Below, piece after piece: positions 1 to 11,567 of a stretch of 64,000 nucleotides of DNA. Under the pieces are notes generated by a model that had not been told where the DNA came from, ran no database searches, and was given only the letters and a program-made list of their open reading frames with translations. How positions within the stretch are numbered: the first letter of the stretch is position 1; each line of letters begins with the position of its first letter. Source of the stretch: Ypsolopha sequella (lineage: Eukaryota; Arthropoda; Insecta; Lepidoptera; Ypsolophidae); the NCBI GenBank assembly GCA_934047225.1, contig OW203987.1, positions 5,607,501 to 5,671,500 of the forward strand, given 5' to 3'. Made by a program: the position numbers and the translations under genes.

Positions 1-422
1 GCGTATTAAATTTTGTTTTTATCGTCAGTTACTAAAATTTAACTAAAATTTAATATTTATTTTATTTATTAGGCATGCACACCAGATAACAATCAAAGAA
101 ATTTCTTAAGTCTAAATAATAAATAAGAGTTTCGAGCTAGATTGCCATTCAAAGGCGCGCACGCACAGCATGCAAGACTTAATTTGTAAAAAAACATGAA
201 TAATGTTAAAACATAAAATTATAGAAAATTAAAAATACACAGACATACATATTATAATTAGAACACACTTTTTTATAATTAGTAAAATGACATAATTTAA
301 TGTAAATACATAAATAAATACTGAAAAGGAATTTGTAAAATTATTATTATTAAATAATGAGTTTCCTAACAAGCCTCTTAAACACTACAAGATTTCCATT
401 AAATTTAAAAACACTTCGCCAT
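1..422. other. AT-rich non-coding stretch
   Basis: No gene, recognisable element end or structured repeat was seen here. Composition is strongly AT-rich with many short A/T runs. Confidence 0.5.
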
Positions 423-725
423 AATGATGAAAATTTTTACGAAAATTTTCCATTTGCCGTCGTGTGACGTCACTTGCATTGTTTAGAAATGTGTCTTTTG
501 CTATCAAGATACATTTATAATAATTTGCTTCAGACTAATTTAACAGCTAAATGACAGATGAGTAAACAGACAGAGATACACCACTTTTTTATAAGCAATC
601 ACACATCACAATCAGTATAATGTCTAAAAATCTCAATGTCATCGGACAATTCTTTAAAAAATCATAGAAAAATAATTGTTAATTTATAAACCAAAATAAT
701 GAAAACTATGTCCCAAAATGGCGTA
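423..725. repeat. Dispersed repeat, also at 51682-52036
   Basis: About 300 bp reappear in the same order near 51682-52036. Shared landmarks are a TGTGACGTCACTTG block, an ACAGATGAGTA block and a block ending in AATGAAAACTATGTCC. No coding potential. No ends or target duplication could be assigned, so the type of element is unknown. Confidence 0.6.
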
Positions 726-792
726 TATTCTCTAAAAGAAATATTAAAAAAAACTTTTAAAAATTAAGCTATAGTAATTGCGCACGTGAGAG

Positions 793-1107
793 TTGTAGGC
801 AAAGATTTCAAAAGTTTAGATGAGCCCTGGCATTATTGCATTGTTTTTGAATGTGTGCGTTAACATAATGCCGCCGCGCACACTTATGAGTGCGCAATCT
901 GTCTAACTACGGCCAGCAAACTGATCAGACTACTAAAGTCGTAAACATTCAAAACTTTAAGTGCACTTAAGGCGTTCAATTATCACTGTGTTCAGATGAG
1001 CACTGATTCCAAATGTGTGAGTGTCACCCATTTAAAGGTGGAAACATTTTGGTCCTGTCATACTACGCTAAGGGCTTATCTTTACGTTTGAAATCTTTGG
1101 TTGTAGG
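793..1107. repeat. Foldback miniature element, copy 1 (carries an empty TTAA site)
   Basis: The two ends are imperfect inverted repeats sharing AAAGATTT and GAT.AGCCC blocks. A second copy in opposite orientation lies at about 22524-23309, where a 466-bp TTAA element interrupts it. In this copy the corresponding TTAA (967-970) is uninterrupted. Confidence 0.6.
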
Positions 1108-1539
1108 TAATTAAATTGGCGCGAATGTACGGAGTGTCGGGTGTGTGCCATTGGTCACATTAAGCCCTGCAGAGAACAAAGAAGTCTACGGTATTATCTT
1201 TTAGTAAACCACTTTTCGTATTAGCCAACCTAGATTAGTTTACAAAGGACTTTCAAGTCAATTTAGTTAAGAATGAAAATTTATATTACTTGCTGTAAAC
1301 AGCCTTAAATACGTATTGTTGTAAAATTAATTTGTATTTTCTTGGAAATGAAAAGAAAACTACAATTATTTCAACTTTTATAGAATAGAATAGAAGAATA
1401 GAAAAAATATATATTGGTGTCACACAATTAAAATACAATATAATCAATAACAAACAAAACAGAAGTGACACCCAAAAGGCATCCACTCAACATGTGTCAT
1501 GGCACTTTTAACTTGATATTACTCTTTATCATGAAAATA
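1108..1539. other. Non-coding stretch, nothing recognised
   Basis: AT-rich sequence with no credible reading frame and no repeat partner noticed elsewhere in the window. Confidence 0.4.
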
Positions 1540-1930
1540 ATAAGACCTACATACATATACTCACGCCTGTTTTCCAGAGGTGTGGGTAGAAACCACATAT
1601 TTCCATCTGATACGATCCAGACACACCTCTTCCACTTTCATCAATCTAGTTACACAAATTCAAAATGAGGAAATGAAGATGATATTCCACCAAGAATACA
1701 TCAATCTAGTCATATTCTATTTATCATAGATATCATATTCATAGTCGTATTCTATCTCTTCTATTTAACTTTGGTCTTCCCCATGTCACCAATTTGGTCG
1801 GCATACGTCCTTCTAGGGCGGCCCAGACGAGTTCTACCTTTCACTTGCTCATCATATATTTCTTTTGTCACAATTCTTACATTCATCCACCTAAGCATTC
1901 CTTTTTATATTCCACAAAGTTCATAACGAC
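1540..1930 (-). pseudogene. LINE ORF2 C-terminal fragment
   Basis: Read on the minus strand, the sequence gives a stretch with GRTRLGRPRRTYADQIGD. This matches the 'GRPrktW.D.i' signature close to the C-terminus of LINE reverse-transcriptase polyproteins. Towards lower coordinates comes a region corresponding to the 'DRs.Wrs.V' motif seen better in the sister fragment at 10422-10600. Stops and frame changes show it is dead. The clade (RTE or Jockey-like) is not determined. Confidence 0.55.
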
Positions 1931-2049
1931 CTCTATACAGAATCCGTCAGTTCACGAGTTTTTATTATAATAATAATAATAAAATAATTTATTTTGGACA
2001 GGGCCCATAAAGTGTTAGTAATACAAAATAACTTATGGACTAGTGTTAG

Positions 2050-2118
2050 TAAAAGGAGTATTAAATTAAATTAAATCAAATTAAATTAAATTAAATCAAA
2101 TTAAATTAAATTAAATCA
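2050..2118. repeat. TAAAT-type microsatellite
   Basis: About 65 bp of imperfect TAAAT/TCAAAT pentamers, with a similar shorter stretch at 2236-2280 on the other side of a perfect palindrome. Confidence 0.7.
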
Positions 2119-2170
2119 AATCATGATTTATACTTGCGATTGTCGGCACTTGATGAAACATAGAAAGCAT

Positions 2171-2234
2171 CTTGATTTTGAACATAAACACTTGTATGAA
2201 ACAAATTGTACAAGTGTTTATGTTCAAAATCAAG
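2171..2234. repeat. Perfect 26-bp inverted repeat with a 12-nt loop
   Basis: Arms 2171-2196 and 2209-2234 are exact reverse complements over 26 bp and begin CTTGATTTTGAACAT. As RNA this would form an uninterrupted hairpin. It is too short to be a recognised miniature transposon. Confidence 0.85.
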
Positions 2235-3291
2235 ATAAATCAAATCAAGTTAAATTTAATTAGATTTAATTGAATTAAATTATTTATTGTGGTGTTCCAT
2301 CCACTATGTTCGCTTCTGAATTGTAAAACTTTAACGTCAACGAATATTTTTCATATTTTCTCGGGGTTCCAGAAAAATATTGAACTTAAAATTTAAGGCG
2401 ATACGGGAAAAAAGACGACACTTAAAACTTGCGTATCTACTTCAGTAAAGAATGTATTATTTTTATAAAAAAGTATATTATTTTTGGAATCTTTTTCTGG
2501 CTAATGTATACGCCAACTGTAATTTGGACCTGTCTTTGAAGGCCTACTCCTCCCACACGGGTGGTCCAAAAACTTTCATAAAAATATATGATAGGCATTA
2601 TAGAGTCAAAAATAAATTTTAAGTTTCATTAACTGTTTTTCTATTGTTGTTTTTGCGCCTAAAGTGATTATAATTATTATTCCACCAAATTATAGGAAAT
2701 TTTTAGATCTAAAAATTTTAGTTCAAAATTTTTTTCCGTTCGTGGCGTCCATGTGAAAAGTATTATTTTCTCCTATTTTGCGCTAGCCGGAGTCGCAGTG
2801 GTTATCGTAACAGCCACTTTTCAAGGCACGCTGAAATGAACATTATTTCAATGTCATTTCGGTTGATATTTGTTCCGACACACATCGAGTTGCTTATTTA
2901 GCGTGGTCATACGCCTTAGATTAGAGAAATTCGGCCCGATACAAATATTAATTTAAATGAGGTCTGCAATTTTATTTTATGGACTGCAATTTGATTTTAT
3001 TAGATGGGTTTTAACAGTATCTAGGACCTGGTTAATCGAAATTTTTAAAAGCAACTTTAGTACATTTTATATTAATAAAAAACCGACTTTTTGCTGCTTT
3101 TCCTCGAATCCGTCCTGAGGGTTTTTTCGCATATGGGCAAACAGAGACGCTAAAAACTTTTACATTAAATTGAACCTGCATGCTAACTAAGGCTGATATG
3201 GTGAGTCTTCAAAAGCCGTTTTCTAGCTAAAACACAGCTAAAGTAAACATTTTAGGTAGAAAATGACGTGAGATTTATGCTGCCTCCATAT
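2235..3291. other. Non-coding, with a diverged TTAA-element-like segment at about 2500-2935
   Basis: The segment around 2750-2930 resembles, on the opposite strand, the better-kept TTAA elements at 22658-23123 and 59635-60102. Shared blocks include CGTAACAGCCAC-like and ATTTCAATGTC-like strings. The rest is AT-rich and unassigned. Confidence 0.35.
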
Positions 3292-3556
3292 ACAAGGTGT
3301 AACAGAAAGGTGTAACCATATTTGAAGAGCTTATTCAGTCAATGGTATAGAACAACTTTTACTATGGAACCAATCCTGAATTCTCAAAAAAAAAATCTGC
3401 CCTTCAATACATTTCAGCCGAGCGGCATTGCATTTATCTATGAAACAGTTAATTTTTTTTTCGAGATACAGGATTTGTGTCCATAGTAAAAGTTGTTCTA
3501 TACTATTGACTGAATAAGCTCTTCAAATATGGTTATACCTTTCTGTTACACGTTGT
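3292..3556. mobile_element. Foldback miniature element F1, copy 1
   Basis: About 265 bp with long terminal inverted repeats starting ACAAGGTGTAACAGAAAGGT, flanked by TA on each side. The arms share ATGGTTA, GAGCTTATTCAGTCAAT and ACAACTTTTACTATGG blocks. Other copies lie at 49579-49834 and 58931-59196. The TA flanks suggest a Tc1/mariner-type source, but no transposase of that family is identified here. Confidence 0.75.
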
Positions 3557-3994
3557 ATACAGGCTGTATATTTGGTCCACAACTTGCGCCACATGAATAT
3601 TATGCAATGCAATATGCATTATGCTTATATCAAAAAACAGAGTTAAAATAATTAAGACCTTTTGAATAAGGAGTTATGTCCTTTTTTATACGTCCTAAAA
3701 TTATGTTGACAACTGGTAACAACGGCATGCTAGTACCACACCCCCGACACTTCATAGTCAAGGCTCAAGTTATTTACCTACACTCTCACGCGCGCATCTG
3801 GCTTGTCCGCACACGCTTGTGTGTGTGCGTGAGCTAGTCTAGGGCTGGCAGCAATCGTGTGAGCGTCGTCACCCGAGAGGGACACAATATAAGTCAGCAA
3901 CTTATGTGATTCTCTTCCTAAATTTTAGCGTAGTCCAATTTCTGGTTCCCCGTGGATTAATCAGTATTAAAAAAATATATGTATATATATATAT

Positions 3995-4259
3995 ACAAGG
4001 TTAAATTCAATTAGTTGGCGAAATTTGAAACATATGCAGAACATGTCCGTATGAATAACTTTTTTTAATAGGATAGTGAAAAATTCTTAAAATTCGTTTT
4101 CACCTTTCCATACTGGACGAGTCAGCTGATCGGAGCAATTTGTATAGGAGGAAGTGAAAAAAAGGTAAGAATTTCGCTTAGCTCCCATGCAAACAGTTGT
4201 CCATATAGACTAGTACTACCTTTGTTTTGAGTTTCGCCAAATAATGTTATTTAACCTTA
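3995..4259. mobile_element. Foldback miniature element F3, copy 1
   Basis: About 265 bp with inverted ends beginning ACAAGGTTAAATTCAATTAG, the far end showing the complement around ATTTAACCTT. Copy 2 is at 5459-5720 in the duplicated unit and a diverged copy 3 is at 59200-59420. Confidence 0.7.
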
Positions 4260-4261
4260 TA

Positions 4262-4480
4262 TATGTATATAAATCGTTACGACCTGAATGCCCCGGGGGG
4301 TGTCGGATGTGTTCCGAGTGTGAACTTTGAAATGCAAGTCACAGTCCACCCACACTCGGTAAACCCGCGTTTCACCTGCAAATATTACGTCCCAACGTGA
4401 TGGGTGGTGAGCCTTAATCGAACCTTAATCTCAAGATTAAGAGGCCAGCGTTCTACCCCTGAGTTACCGCTGCTTTTTCG
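4262..4480 (-). mobile_element. tRNA-derived SINE, internally deleted copy
   Basis: Read on the minus strand, a tRNA-like head (GGTAACTCAGGGGTAGAACG) is joined almost directly to the SINE tail with CCCCGGGGGG and CACACTCGG blocks. The middle part present in the duplicate at 5727-6060 is missing. Unit 1 of the tandem duplication therefore carries a SINE with an internal deletion. Confidence 0.6.
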
Positions 4481-5182
4481 TTACTTTAAAAGTAAATATA
4501 TAGATCTATATATATATATATATATATATAGTATGCCTAAGCTTAGTAAGTACCTATATAGTTTCGTATGCATAAATGATCATCATATAATTAACAACCA
4601 CTCAAACATAAATTTTGGAAAAAAAATGAAAACTTGTCAAAACATGGAAAGTTATAAATACTGATTTTATTGTTCCAAATGCGTTACTGAACGAAATTGT
4701 AAGGTTTGATCACGCAATTCTAATTTTTGAAAAAAAGTTTTCCAGGCATCCATAAACACTGCAATAACGCACCATACTGATTAAAAATCAGTATCGTGAT
4801 AAAACTTTGTAACAAAACACGCGCGCAGCAAACGAGTGGTAATCGAGCTCTGCCTGACTCCAGATTTCCACTAACTTGCGGGGGACCGCGGGGGACGTTA
4901 AATTCGCGCGGGGAGGTGAGTGTCGCTTCTTTACGTAGTAATACTTTATATTCTCTGGTCAAGGCTCAAGTTATTTACCTACACTCTCACGCGTGCATCT
5001 GGCTTGTCCGCACACGCTTATGTGTGTGCGTGAGCTAGTCTAGGGCTGGCAGCAATCGCGTGAGCGTCGTCGCCCGAGAGGGACACAATATAAGTCAGCA
5101 ACATTCTCTTCCTAAATTTTAGCGTAGTCCAATTTCTGGTTCCCCGTGGATTAATCAGTATTAAAAAAATATATGTATATAT

Positions 5183-5448
5183 ACAAGGTGACTTTTTGAT
5201 CATCATCCAAATTCATACTGGTAGCTTGGTAAGTAATCAGTATCATTGATCAATAACAATTTTTGTAAAATTCGTAAAATGAAATTTCGACTTCCCATAG
5301 TGATTTACTCGGAACTGGAAGTGAATTTCTATGGGAAGCTGAAATTTAATTTTACAAATTTCACAAAAATTGTTATTGATCCAAGATACTGATCACTTAT
5401 CAAGCCTTCAGTATGAATTTGGACGGTGATCAAAAAGTCACCTTGTAT
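5183..5448. mobile_element. Foldback miniature element F2, copy 1
   Basis: About 266 bp, TA-flanked, with near-perfect inverted ends starting ACAAGGTGACTTTTTGATCA. It lies inside unit 2 of the tandem duplication at a place that is uninterrupted in unit 1, so it inserted after the duplication. A second copy is at 37247-37480. Confidence 0.8.
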
Positions 5449-5458
5449 ATCTATATAC

Positions 5459-5720
5459 AAGGTTAAATTCAATTAGTTGGCGAAATTTGAAACATATGTA
5501 GAACATGTCCATATGAATAACTTTTTTTAATAGGATAGTGAAAAATTCTTAAAATTCGTTTTCACCTTTCCATACTGGACGAGTCAGCTGATCGGAGCAA
5601 TTTGTATAGGAGGAAGTGAAAAAAAGTTAAGAATTTCGCTTAGCTCCCATACAAACAGTTGTCCATATAGACTAGTACTACCTTTGTTTTGAGTTTCGCC
5701 AAATAATGTTATTTAACCTT
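5459..5720. mobile_element. Foldback miniature element F3, copy 2
   Basis: Duplicate of the element at 3995-4259, carried along in unit 2 of the tandem duplication with a few substitutions. Confidence 0.7.
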
Positions 5721-5726
5721 ATATAT

Positions 5727-6060
5727 GTAAATAAATCGTTACGACCTGAATGCCCCGGGGGGTGTCGGATGTGTTCCGAGTGTGAACTTTGAAATGCAAG
5801 TCACAGTCCACCCACACTCGGTAAACCCGCGTTTCACCTGCAAATATTACGTCCCAACGTGATGGGTGGTGAGCCCTATCATCGTTCTTCGGGCACAAAT
5901 ACACTCTTTTTAGGGCATGCAGGTTTCCTTACTATGTTTTCCTTCACTGTTCACAAGTGGTAAGTACCTATTAGCAAATACTATGCACATTATGTAAATT
6001 CCGAAGAACTCATTGGTGCATGCCCGCCCGGAGATCGAACTACCCCTGAGTTACCGCTGC
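5727..6060 (-). mobile_element. tRNA-derived SINE
   Basis: On the minus strand the element starts with a tRNA-like head (GGTAACTCAGGGG as A box, GGTTCGAT-like B box followed by the CGGGCATGCACCAATGAG region). It continues through a body with a TTACGTCCCAACG-type block and ends near TCGTAACG. It is related to the SINE at 28187-28555 and to the fragment at 56812-57030. Confidence 0.6.
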
Positions 6061-6510
6061 TTTTTCGTTACTTTAAAAGTATATATATATATATATATAT
6101 ATAGTATGCCTAAGCTTAGTAGGTACCTATATAGTTTCGTATGCATAAATGATCATCATATAATTAACAACTACTCAAACATAAATTTTGGAAAAAAAAT
6201 TAAAACTTGTCAAAACATGGAAAGTTACAAATACTGATTTTATTGTTCCAAATGCGTTACTGAAAGAAATTGTAAGGTTTGATCACGCAATTCTAATTTT
6301 TGAAAAAAAGTTTTCCAGGCATCCATAAACTGATTAAAAATCAGTATCGTGATAAAACTTTGTAACAAAACACGCGCGCAGCAAACGAGTGGTAATCGAG
6401 CTCTGCCTGACTCCAGATTTCCACTAACTTGCGGGGGACCGCGGGGGACGTTAAATTCGCGCGGGGAGGTGAGTGTCGCTTCTTTACGTAGTAATACTTT
6501 ATATTCTCTG

Positions 6511-7106
6511 CTAGTACCTACTCGGGTGCCCCTCCTCACCCCGCCACGCCGCGCCGCCGCGCCGCTCCTCCAGTGCTGAGTTAATTTCGTAATGTAGACG
6601 TTTTTTGTCGCCCCGAAAATATCGTTAAATAAAAATTTTTTTTTTTTTCCTAATCAGTACCGTGAATATAACCAACCCTTTGACGGAATTTGCTGCCCAA
6701 ATCAACAAACTCTATATATTAATTACTAAAACACATTTGGATCACTTGTTGTGGTCGGCATCAGTTACATGCATATCATATACATATGTTGTCGGCCATA
6801 ATATATAATAATATCCAATAAATAAACAGTATTACTACTTTTATACTTGTACTTACTTAAGTATAAGTAGGTATACTGTTTACTTATTTAGAATACATAT
6901 TAAAATAACTTAAATATGTATTCTTACACAGAAATAAATTTATAGCTAGTAATAAGACCAAATTAAGGTGAAGTTATAAGTTTTCACAACAAATTGACAT
7001 TTTGGAACTAAATGAATTTCAAGGAACAATTCAATTACCGAGTGAATTATTTTGCAAATCAATCACTCTTTCAGCGCAAAATTATTAACGTTCGCATCAT
7101 TACAAG
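6511..7106. other. Non-coding; short GC-rich patch then AT-rich DNA
   Basis: Positions 6525-6580 are unusually GC-rich for this window (repeated GCCGC and CCGCGCC). The rest is AT-rich, with no gene or element ends seen. Confidence 0.4.
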
Positions 7107-7110
7107 TTAA

Positions 7111-7534
7111 GGCGCTCTTATCCCAAAATCAGTAATTTCAAAGTCAAATAGAACTTTCAAATATCGTCTAAAACTTCCAAAAAAAAAATACGCAATATAG
7201 TTCGAACCTTTATCTAGGTCTTCCACGCATGTGTTACACGATCAGATAAACTTTGCTCGATAGAAATAATTCACGAACACAGCACGTAATAAGACCTTTC
7301 AAATCAAGCCATTTCCATAATTCCACTCTTTTATTAACGAAACATATCTGGTAATATTGCTCTTTAAATTTTCTAGGTCGACCACGTAAGTGGGTTTTAA
7401 TAAACATATCCCTTATTTTTATACAATTTAAAAACCGATAAAAACAACGAAAAAGTACAAAAGTGTGGTTATTTTCTTTACTCCTTACACGTAAAGAAAA
7501 AGACAGAGAGTAACTCTTTCGGGATAAGAGCGCC
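7111..7534. mobile_element. Non-autonomous TTAA (piggyBac-type) element
   Basis: A 424-bp element bounded by TTAA at 7107-7110 and 7535-7538. Its terminal inverted repeats start GGCGCTCTTATCCC, and the right end is the exact complement over 14 bp. TTAA duplication is the signature of piggyBac transposition. No transposase is encoded. Confidence 0.75.
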
Positions 7535-7721
7535 TTAATATTATTTTATTTGAAACAACTTTTACAGCGAAATTTAACACAACTTTTTTACTCAAATATT
7601 TACATTTAAAATATACTTAATCGGCAAAAAAGGTATTCAGGATACACTTATTCTGTCAATATATAAGATAAGATAAGATATTACCCTACAAGCCCGAAAA
7701 TAATTTGCCTAAAATATTAAT

Positions 7722-7840
7722 AACGGTGTTTAACTTTAGACAGTGTTTAAATCTGTTGTTGTCACTTTTTTACGATATGAAAGAAAAGGCGACAACAACA
7801 GATTTAAACACTGTCTAACTGTCTAAAGTTAAACACCGTT
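7722..7840. repeat. Long inverted repeat with an 8-bp duplication in one arm
   Basis: The left arm (7722-7763) and right arm (7791-7840) pair almost perfectly. The right arm carries CTGTCTAA twice in tandem where the left arm has it once. It is non-coding. Confidence 0.75.
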
Positions 7841-9041
7841 TTGTAGTAACACAAATTTTTAGACCAGACATTATTTGCGTCACTTTAGACTAGAAGCGTA
7901 CAGTCGGTAACCCTATCTATCGAGTAATAAGATGGGAATAATTTGTAGTTGTCTATAAAAAAAAACTACATCAAAATAAATAAGGTTGGCTTCGCGCAAC
8001 GTGGAGCATTTTGTTTTTGCCGACTGTACAAAATGTTCAATTTGTATATCAAATGTTTATTTTGATGTAGTTTTTGTTTTTACACAACTACGAATTGGTC
8101 TGAATCGATTTTTTTTTCAAATAAATCGATCTTCGATAAAATCAGGCTGACTGACGTTAGTACCAAACAATATAGGACGCACACACTTTGTTTTTTATAG
8201 ATGTGATTTTTACTAACAAAACATTTTTTTTTGCGGACTGTACGGAAAACTCCAGGTTGCGCTCAGCAAACCCTGTTTATTTAATATAGTTTTTTTTTCT
8301 ACACATTTCCGAATTAGCCACATCTTGTTACTCGATACATATTGTTACCCACGGTACGCCCGTAGTCTACTTGTTTGGAATGCTAACGTACAATGCGCAC
8401 ATACAGTCTACTCGGGATCTAGTAGGGATCTCCTTGAATTATACAATTTTGTTACCGCTTTGACTACTTATTTTATTTCTTTTTTTCTATTTCTTCCTAA
8501 TTATCACACATACAGTAAGGGAGGGGAGCTCTAAACTTCGTAGGGCACTCGCTTATCGTACTTCGTCAAATTTCTAAAAGGAATATTTATTTATGGAGAG
8601 CCACCTTCACACCGATGGGACTCTCTAAGGAATCTTGCTCGTGTTTTGTCTGAAAGATCTTTTATACTGGATCTGTATTTATTTTTGGAAAACACGAAAT
8701 AATTCAGTCAATGCGACGTATGTCGATCCATAAAGGTTATCGATTGCCAACTAAACACGAACAAATAGTCCTTTAGCCTACCTATAAAACCTAGCCTTAC
8801 CTACACCTAAAATATTGCCTAGCTATATGTTACATTACATTGCGACAAGGCTCTTTTGGCGTGTGATTGGTCGTGGTCGCAATCGGAACTAACGCTGCTC
8901 TCCTATCCGTTGTTTCACAGCCACGTCCCCCTGTCACTGTCTATAGTGTTTTACTATAGTCACAGATAATGTATAATACTATTGTTTTAGTGAGAAGTGG
9001 ATAGAACCGTTGCCATTTCTATTCTTCTTTTGTCAAGGTCG
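7841..9041. other. Non-coding; short foldback and a short repeat copy
   Basis: A foldback with arms around ACTACATCAAAATAAA lies near 7960-8080. At about 8844-8945 lies an inverted copy of the short repeat found as a tandem pair at 23331-23604 (shared CCCCCTGTCAC and TTGTTTCACAGC blocks). No gene seen. Confidence 0.45.
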
Positions 9042-9049
9042 CTCACGGC

Positions 9050-9622
9050 TAGGGATGGGTTTCCACTCGGGAAAATTCCCGGAAAGTTTTCGTGAAAACA
9101 CACGTTTGGGAAAATATTCGGGTGTTTTCATTTTGACATGTTTTTGAATATATTTTGAAATAAAAGCTATTCACCATGGCAAATAAGTAGATTTGCCGTA
9201 TTGTAGCTAAATGACAGAAAGTTCTTCTTTATTTGACAGTATCATTGTTTTCTCCATACAAAAATAATTAAATATTTTTTTTCTCAGAAAGTAATGCATA
9301 TTTCAGAAAAACTTTATCAGTAAAAGATATTTGTAATAGCGGCAGCAGTCTATCACAAAAAAAAATATTTCGGTTACTTAACCTTTTAATTAAATATTTT
9401 CAAGTGCCTGTAGTTTCCAAAGCGCATATTTTCGCAGTTAAATGTAAGGAAATACAATGTTGGTTGTGACTTCCTCTATCACCTGCAGTAACTTTCATTT
9501 TAAGTTTCATAGTATTTGTGAAGAAAAATGAAAAAACCGACCGATTGGGAATTTTCCCCGATAAACACCGGGAATTTTCCCAAACGGGAATTAACCTGGG
9601 AATTTTCCCGCGCCCATCTCTA
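9050..9622. mobile_element. hAT-type non-autonomous element with 8-bp target duplication
   Basis: 573 bp with ends TAGGGATGGG and CCCATCTCTA. The 8-bp direct repeat CTCACGGC lies immediately outside both ends (9042-9049 and 9623-9630). Subterminal GGGAATTTTCCC palindromes recur near both ends. An 8-bp target duplication with TAGGG-type ends is characteristic of hAT elements. No coding capacity remains. Confidence 0.85.
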
Positions 9623-9786
9623 CTCACGGCACAGTGAGTTCATAGTTAGATAACCGGCAGACCAACTTCACGGATGTTAAGTGGTTACATGGACATGACA
9701 TAGATATAGCAGTTTCCTCCATGGGATACAATACGGACACAACGATAAACAGTTTACACGACACGACTAAGTTTATGTACGGGAAT

Positions 9787-10346
9787 TGTTTTTTTTGGCT
9801 TATTCCACTTTAGCTCCAAAGCCATTGTTCTCAAAATTTTACCGTCCATACATTGTGCCCACTTCGACTCCAAAATGTTTTAAGCATTTAGTTTAGAAAT
9901 AGAAATTTAGAAATATTTGCATACTTCAATTCCACTCAACTCCAAAACAGTTTTGGTAGAGTCAACAGAAAAATTGCATATTTTATTCAGTGTTAACACG
10001 ATTTAATTGTCATAAATAAGACAGAACTAAACTTAATTTAAGTGTTCTGTCTCTTTCTTTCTGTATCAAAAAGATAAGGACCTGGACGCTTAAGATAAGG
10101 TAAGTCAGGTCAAATAAGTCGTTCTTACTTCGATTCTACACCAATGTATGTTATTTGAGTTTTTGTTCTCGCCTCACACATGGTGGCTAAAATGTTTTAC
10201 TTGCTGACTCTACGTCTTAAAATTTCTTGGAGTTAAACTGGAGTTAAAGTGGAACGATTTTAATTTAAATAAAATACTCATTAAAATGTGGTTAGGAGTT
10301 AAAGTGGACGGATTTTGGAGTTAAAGTGGAACAAGCCGTTTTTTTA
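9787..10346. mobile_element. Miniature element with repeated GGAGTTAAAGTGGA motif
   Basis: Inverted ends share GGCTT.TTCCACTTTA.CTCCAAA, and the motif GGAGTTAAAGTGGA or its complement recurs four times, mostly near the right end. The exact termini and target duplication were not resolved. Confidence 0.5.
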
Positions 10347-10421
10347 AAGAGGATATGGATATAATTCTACTTTCAGATAGGGTTCTGACAAAGGCACTAT
10401 TTTAGCTCTTACTTTACATAC

Positions 10422-10600
10422 ATATGCTCACGCCAGTCTCCCAGAGGGGTAGGCAGAGACTGCAGATTTCCATCTGCTACGATCCAGACACACCTCTTTC
10501 GCCTTTTGCATATCCATTAATCTAGTCGTACAAAATTTTCTATTCCGGGTGCTTTTGACATTGCCCTTCTTCAATATGTCGCCAATTTGGTCAGCATAAG
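10422..10600 (-). pseudogene. LINE ORF2 C-terminal end and 3' end
   Basis: The minus strand reads ADQIGDILKKGN, later LDRSRWKSAVSAYPSGRLA and a stop. This is the usual end of a LINE polyprotein ('DR..Wr..v...P.GR'). It is homologous to 1540-1930 and clearly 5'-truncated. Confidence 0.6.
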
Positions 10601-11395
10601 TACTATGAAGGCACTTGTGTTCGGTCTACGTGTTTCGGAAGACACGTGCACACAAGTCAGCTATGGTGTCATATTTATGCCAAAATAACATGACATAAAT
10701 TTCTCCTGTCTTGTTTTTTTTTATCTCTGTATTCAATTAATGTATTGGCTTACTTTTTAACTTTGCACACATTTATTTATTGTTACTAAAATTATGAAAA
10801 ACAGACATGATCTTGCCCTTGCATATATTTATAATATTATTTATTCCTTATTCCTATATTATTCATTTTATTAAATTTAAGTAAACCTTCATTATTTTGT
10901 ATTTACCCATATTATTATTTATATATTGTATTATTATTTATAGATTATTTAATTATATTACACTAAAACCGACCAGTAATAAGTGTATCTGATATACCTA
11001 CATTACATAAATCAATACATTTCATTTCATTTCAAAGTACGGCGACAGGGTTCAGCACCCATAACGCTGGGACGTTGTAATCGTCGGTGAAACGTGGTGT
11101 GTGACCTGGTCCTCTAAAAAGGCCGTTTTGCATGAATCACATTATGATTCTGTTCTAATGCCGTCTCTTTTGCACGCGTGAAAAAACTCTGACTCTATCC
11201 TACTTTCAAACAATTTTATTATTCACCGACGTCGGCCTTTTTAGATTCCCTGCACTTCGCAATCTATACGTGTAAACAACTCTGACATCCCCACAAGGAT
11301 TCACGTCAATGATGTACCACCCCAGTTGAAGATTACAGGTCACGGCAGTAAATAATGCACGTCGTATCGTAGTGTCATCTTTGTCGCACGAAGCA
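10601..11395. other. Non-coding; SINE tail fragments
   Basis: Blocks at about 11041-11110 and 11277-11340 resemble the SINE tail (GGGACGTTGTAATCGTCGG-like and GACATCCCCACAAGGATTC-like). The rest is AT-rich with no gene seen. Confidence 0.4.
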
Positions 11396-11474
11396 CTAAC
11401 AGTCCGGTGACAGAGACGACGCTCTACAAAGCCGAGGATAGCCGATGTGCCTTATTTTCTGCCAGGTACTATAT

Positions 11475-11480
11475 TTTATT
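11475..11480 (-). terminator. Polyadenylation signal of the 11568-12756 gene
   Basis: AATAAA on the minus strand, about 90 bases past the TAA stop of the gene, a normal spacing for an insect 3' UTR. Confidence 0.55.
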
Positions 11481-11567
11481 TTTACATTGCGCATCGAGCG
11501 GAAACATAAATAAAAGATTTTTGGTGAGTACTTTAATGTAAAAATTAACCAATTCCCAGTGTCACGC

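Larger units (their letters stand above)
3763..6510. repeat. Large tandem duplication (two units, about 1.2 kb)
   Basis: Unit 1 (3763-4958) and unit 2 (4959-6510) both start TCAAGGCTCAAGTTATTTAC and both end at a TTTATATTCTCTG block. They share the same order of parts: a TG-rich stretch, an F3 foldback element, a SINE on the minus strand, a TA microsatellite and a GC-rich end with GGGGGACCGCGGGGGACG. Unit 2 also carries an F2 foldback (5183-5448) and about 150 bp of SINE body absent from unit 1. Small indels elsewhere separate the copies, so the duplication is not brand new. Confidence 0.8.

Noticed and set aside
4720..6579. Paired 76-99-codon frames on both strands in the duplicated GC-rich blocks
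   Set aside because: They are near copies created by the tandem duplication, overlap each other on opposite strands, and have no recognisable domains.
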